From the NCBI GenBank assembly GCA_017544745.1, contig JAFYDO010000303.1:1-6888 (forward strand): 6,888 nucleotides of DNA, written 5' to 3'. The stretch's first letter is position 1. Each line of letters starts with the position of its first letter. This document shows positions 5,127-6,888 of this stretch, one piece after another. The translations under genes were made by a program, and so were the position numbers. This stretch comes from Treponema sp. (GTDB taxonomy: Bacteria; Spirochaetota; Spirochaetia; Treponematales; Treponemataceae). The notes under the pieces were generated by a model, which saw only the letters and a program-made list of their open reading frames with translations, was not told the origin of the DNA and searched no databases.

Positions 5127-6047
5127 ATGAGTGATATTTTTGAATCTGACATAGACGACGAGAATGAAAATCTTTCTAACCTTGAAGACAGCGACGGTGA
5201 AGTTGTAGAGACCGAAGCCCTTGTCGTTGATTTTCCGTTGTATCATATAAAGCTTGAATACTCTAACGAAACACTATATGCCAAAACTCCCGGAAACTAC
5301 GCTCTGTATGCCGGTGAATATGTTATTACACCTACCCGCTATGGTAAGGATATGGCGCTGGTGCTTGGTGAATCTAAAAAGCCAATTGGTATTAAAAAAG
5401 ACGACATTGTAACAATAGACCGCAAAGCAAATGCAGACGACCTTGAAAAACGCAAGCTGCTTGTTCAGAAAGAAAAAGACGCCTTCCCTATTTTTAAGGA
5501 AAAGGTTGCAAATCATAATCTGGACATGAAGCTTGTTGATGTTCACTTTTTGTTTGATGAAAGCAAGGCACTGTTCTTCTTTAGCTCCGATAATCGTGTA
5601 GATTTCCGTGAGCTTGTAAAGGATTTGGTAAGCGTTTTCAAGATGAGAATTGAACTGCGCCAGATTGGTGTTCGTGACGAAAGCCGCATTACCGGAGGAC
5701 TAGGAATCTGCGGACGCCCTTTCTGTTGTAATGCAGTTTCCGATAAATTGCGCCCGGTTTCTATCCGCATGGCAAAGGACCAGAACCTTTCGCTCAACTC
5801 TATGAAGATTTCGGGCCAGTGTGGTCGCCTTTTGTGCTGCCTTTCCTACGAGTTTGACTGGTACAACGAAGCCCGCCGCAACCTCCCTAACGAAGGAATC
5901 CGCATTTTCTACGACGGCACCAATTTCCGCATCACCGAAGTAAACCCTCTTACCAACATGGTTAAGATGTCCGGCGAAGACGGCCGTTTGCTGGAAGTAA
6001 ATGCTAAACGCTTTGTGCGCGACGGCGGTAAGTGGAAGATAGACTAG
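5127..6047 (+). CDS. ricT: RicT/YaaT-type PSP1 C-terminal domain protein
   Basis: This 306-residue protein carries the PSP1 C-terminal domain. Its two cysteine clusters are GGLGICGRPFCC (C195, C200, C201) and SGQCGRLLCCLSYE (C232, C237, C238), joined by the typical stretch PVSIRMAKDQNLSLNSMKIS. In Bacillus, RicT (YaaT) with RicA and RicF forms a cytosolic complex binding Fe-S clusters that modulates RNase Y and development. All cysteines expected of that type are present, so cluster binding is likely here. Residues 1-35 form an acidic, low-complexity extension (many D/E) before the first strand. The start ATG is 12 nt after AAGGGG, a longish spacing. The sequence TATACT (5115-5120) in the 16-bp gap has TAGACT 18 bp upstream and could be a weak internal promoter. 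No RicA or RicF partner is in this window. Confidence 0.9.
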   Translation: MSDIFESDIDDENENLSNLEDSDGEVVETEALVVDFPLYHIKLEYSNETLYAKTPGNYALYAGEYVITPTRYGKDMALVLGESKKPIGIKKDDIVTIDRKANADDLEKRKLLVQKEKDAFPIFKEKVANHNLDMKLVDVHFLFDESKALFFFSSDNRVDFRELVKDLVSVFKMRIELRQIGVRDESRITGGLGICGRPFCCNAVSDKLRPVSIRMAKDQNLSLNSMKISGQCGRLLCCLSYEFDWYNEARRNLPNEGIRIFYDGTNFRITEVNPLTNMVKMSGEDGRLLEVNAKRFVRDGGKWKID

Positions 6048-6050
6048 GCG

Positions 6051-6077
6051 GGGTCCCTGAGCCTGTCGAAGGGTCCC
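6051..6077. repeat. REP-like palindrome, copy 2
   Basis: The core CCCTGAGCCTGTCGAAGGG (6055-6073) begins 8 bp after the ricT stop, with outer arms GGG (6051-6053) and CCC (6075-6077) separated by a T·T mismatch. The tandem G·A mismatches and G-C loop closing pair seen in copy 1 are kept; the loop is CCTGT. It sits between ricT and the proS promoter and might also end or stabilise the ricT mRNA, although only TATTTT follows it. Confidence 0.78.
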
Positions 6078-6081
6078 TATT

Positions 6082-6108
6082 TTCACAGAAACATTTTTTT
6101 ACTATAAT
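6082..6108 (+). promoter_or_regulatory. proS promoter, possibly giving a leaderless mRNA
   Basis: TTCACA (6082-6087, five of six matches to TTGACA) is followed after a short 15-bp spacer by a perfect TATAAT (6103-6108). The expected start is at or near A6115, only 3 nt before ATG 6118. No Shine-Dalgarno is seen between the -10 box and the ATG. Confidence 0.6.
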
Positions 6109-6117
6109 ACTCTCATT

Positions 6118-6888
6118 ATGAAAGCATCAAAATTTATTAACTGGACGCTGCGCGAGGCGCCTAATGACGCTGTAATTTCTAGTCATCAGCTGATGATGCG
6201 CGCAGGACTTATCCGTAAGCTTGGAAACGGACTTTATTCTTATATGCCTATGGGACTCAAGGCATTCCGCAAAGTAGAAAACATTATCCGCGAAGAACTG
6301 AACAAAGCTGGCATGCTCGAAATGAAGCCTACTGTTGTTCAGCCTGGAGAAATCTGGAAAGAAAGTGGACGCTGGGAAAAAATGGGACCCGAAATGCTCA
6401 AGCCGCAAAACCGTGGTGGCCAGGATATGGTAATTTCTCCGACTGCAGAAGAGGCTTTTACTGCTTTGGTACGCGACGGAGTTACTTCTTACAAACAGCT
6501 GCCATTTACCGCTTACCAGATTAATACTAAATACCGTGACGAGATTCGCCCGCGCTATGGCGTTATGAGAGGCCGCGAATTTACAATGATGGACGCCTAT
6601 TCGTTTGATAAGGACCAGGCAGACCTGGACGCTTCTTACGAAAATGCCGCAGCTGCTTACCGCAGAATCTTTAAGCGCATGGGACTGGAAACAATTAGCG
6701 TAAAGGCAGACACAGGTGCTATGGGTGGTTCCGGCTCAGAAGAATTCATGGTAGAAAGCGAGGTTGGAGACGATACACTCATTCTCTGCCCAAGCTGTAA
6801 ATATGCCGCTAACGTAGAAAAAGCTAGCTGCCGCGACGACGTAGCCCTTGGTGCAGACGGAAAGCCACAGGTTGCAACTGACAAGGCT
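6118..6888 (+). CDS. proS: Prolyl-tRNA synthetase, bacterial type (N-terminal part, 3' end outside window)
   Basis: The first 257 residues are visible and the frame is open to the edge. The class II catalytic core is clear: the N-terminal [20 protein letters not shown] (21-40), [14 protein letters not shown] (81-94), the TxE motif in SPTAEEAF (107-114), and motif 2 with [19 protein letters not shown] (139-157). [14 protein letters not shown] (197-210) leads towards the editing (INS) domain of bacterial-type ProRS, which should follow. The enzyme charges tRNA-Pro in the cytosol. A cysteine pair, [14 protein letters not shown] (C224, C227), plus C238 stands where E. coli ProRS has none, as in some clostridial-type enzymes. 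The ATG is chosen because homology begins at MKASKFI, despite the absence of a Shine-Dalgarno. Confidence 0.95.
   Translation, partial: MKASKFINWTLREAPNDAVISSHQLMMRAGLIRKLGNGLYSYMPMGLKAFRKVENIIREELNKAGMLEMKPTVVQPGEIWKESGRWEKMGPEMLKPQNRGGQDMVISPTAEEAFTALVRDGVTSYKQLPFTAYQINTKYRDEIRPRYGVMRGREFTMMDAYSFDKDQADLDASYENAAAAYRRIFKRMGLETISVKADTGAMGGSGSEEFMVESEVGDDTLILCPSCKYAANVEKASCRDDVALGADGKPQVATDKA

Noticed and set aside
1775..6077. The two REP-like copies as ends of a composite mobile element
   Set aside because: They are in the same orientation, enclose ordinary housekeeping genes, and there is no transposase or target duplication.
5700..6086. Antisense open frame covering ricT and REP copy 2
   Set aside because: It is antisense to the conserved PSP1 domain, and its N-terminal part is just translated REP sequence.

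Overview
The window reads as a chromosomal segment of a spirochaete, most likely a host-associated Treponema. This rests on the protein families and their order (spirochaete-style membrane M23 peptidase, bactofilin, YaaR/DUF327, RicT/PSP1, bacterial-type ProRS), the AT-leaning coding style and the spacing of signals. It is an inference without a database search. There is no sign of phage, transposase, CRISPR, tRNA or rRNA.

Layout. (1) 3-1759 (+): the C-terminal end of an unrecognised gene, then a complete L-fucose/L-arabinose isomerase-family gene. Both carry a strong codon bias typical of high expression. The unit ends with a REP-like palindrome (1775-1799) and a clear intrinsic terminator (1815-1850). 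(2) 1844-2890 (-): a convergent gene for a secreted DUF4097 protein made of regularly spaced Ser-Ser-Gly rungs. (3) 2891-3092: a divergent intergenic region with promoters for both sides, a 9-bp inverted repeat over the rightward -35 box and a small leader hairpin. (4) 3093-6047 (+): a tight four-gene run of membrane-anchored M23 (LytM) endopeptidase, bactofilin, YaaR-family protein and RicT/PSP1 protein. Gaps are 6 bp, a 4-bp overlap and 16 bp. (5) 6051-6077: a second REP-like palindrome. (6) 6118-6888 (+): the first 257 codons of prolyl-tRNA synthetase, with a TATAAT box so close to the ATG that the mRNA may be leaderless.

How the genes work together. The M23 peptidase and bactofilin form a known partnership in which a bactofilin scaffold positions a peptidoglycan hydrolase, relevant to cell shape. 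YaaR and RicT are neighbours (with HolB between them) in Bacillus subtilis. Here they sit directly behind the shape module, possibly as one transcript. The isomerase belongs to sugar catabolism and proS to translation, and neither needs to be functionally tied to the central operon.

The observations most worth a second look are the alternating Thr/Ala rungs of the DUF4097 protein, conserved down to codon choice; the fusion of a bactofilin/M23 module to yaaR-ricT; the two REP-like elements placed just after stop codons; and the possible leaderless start of proS.
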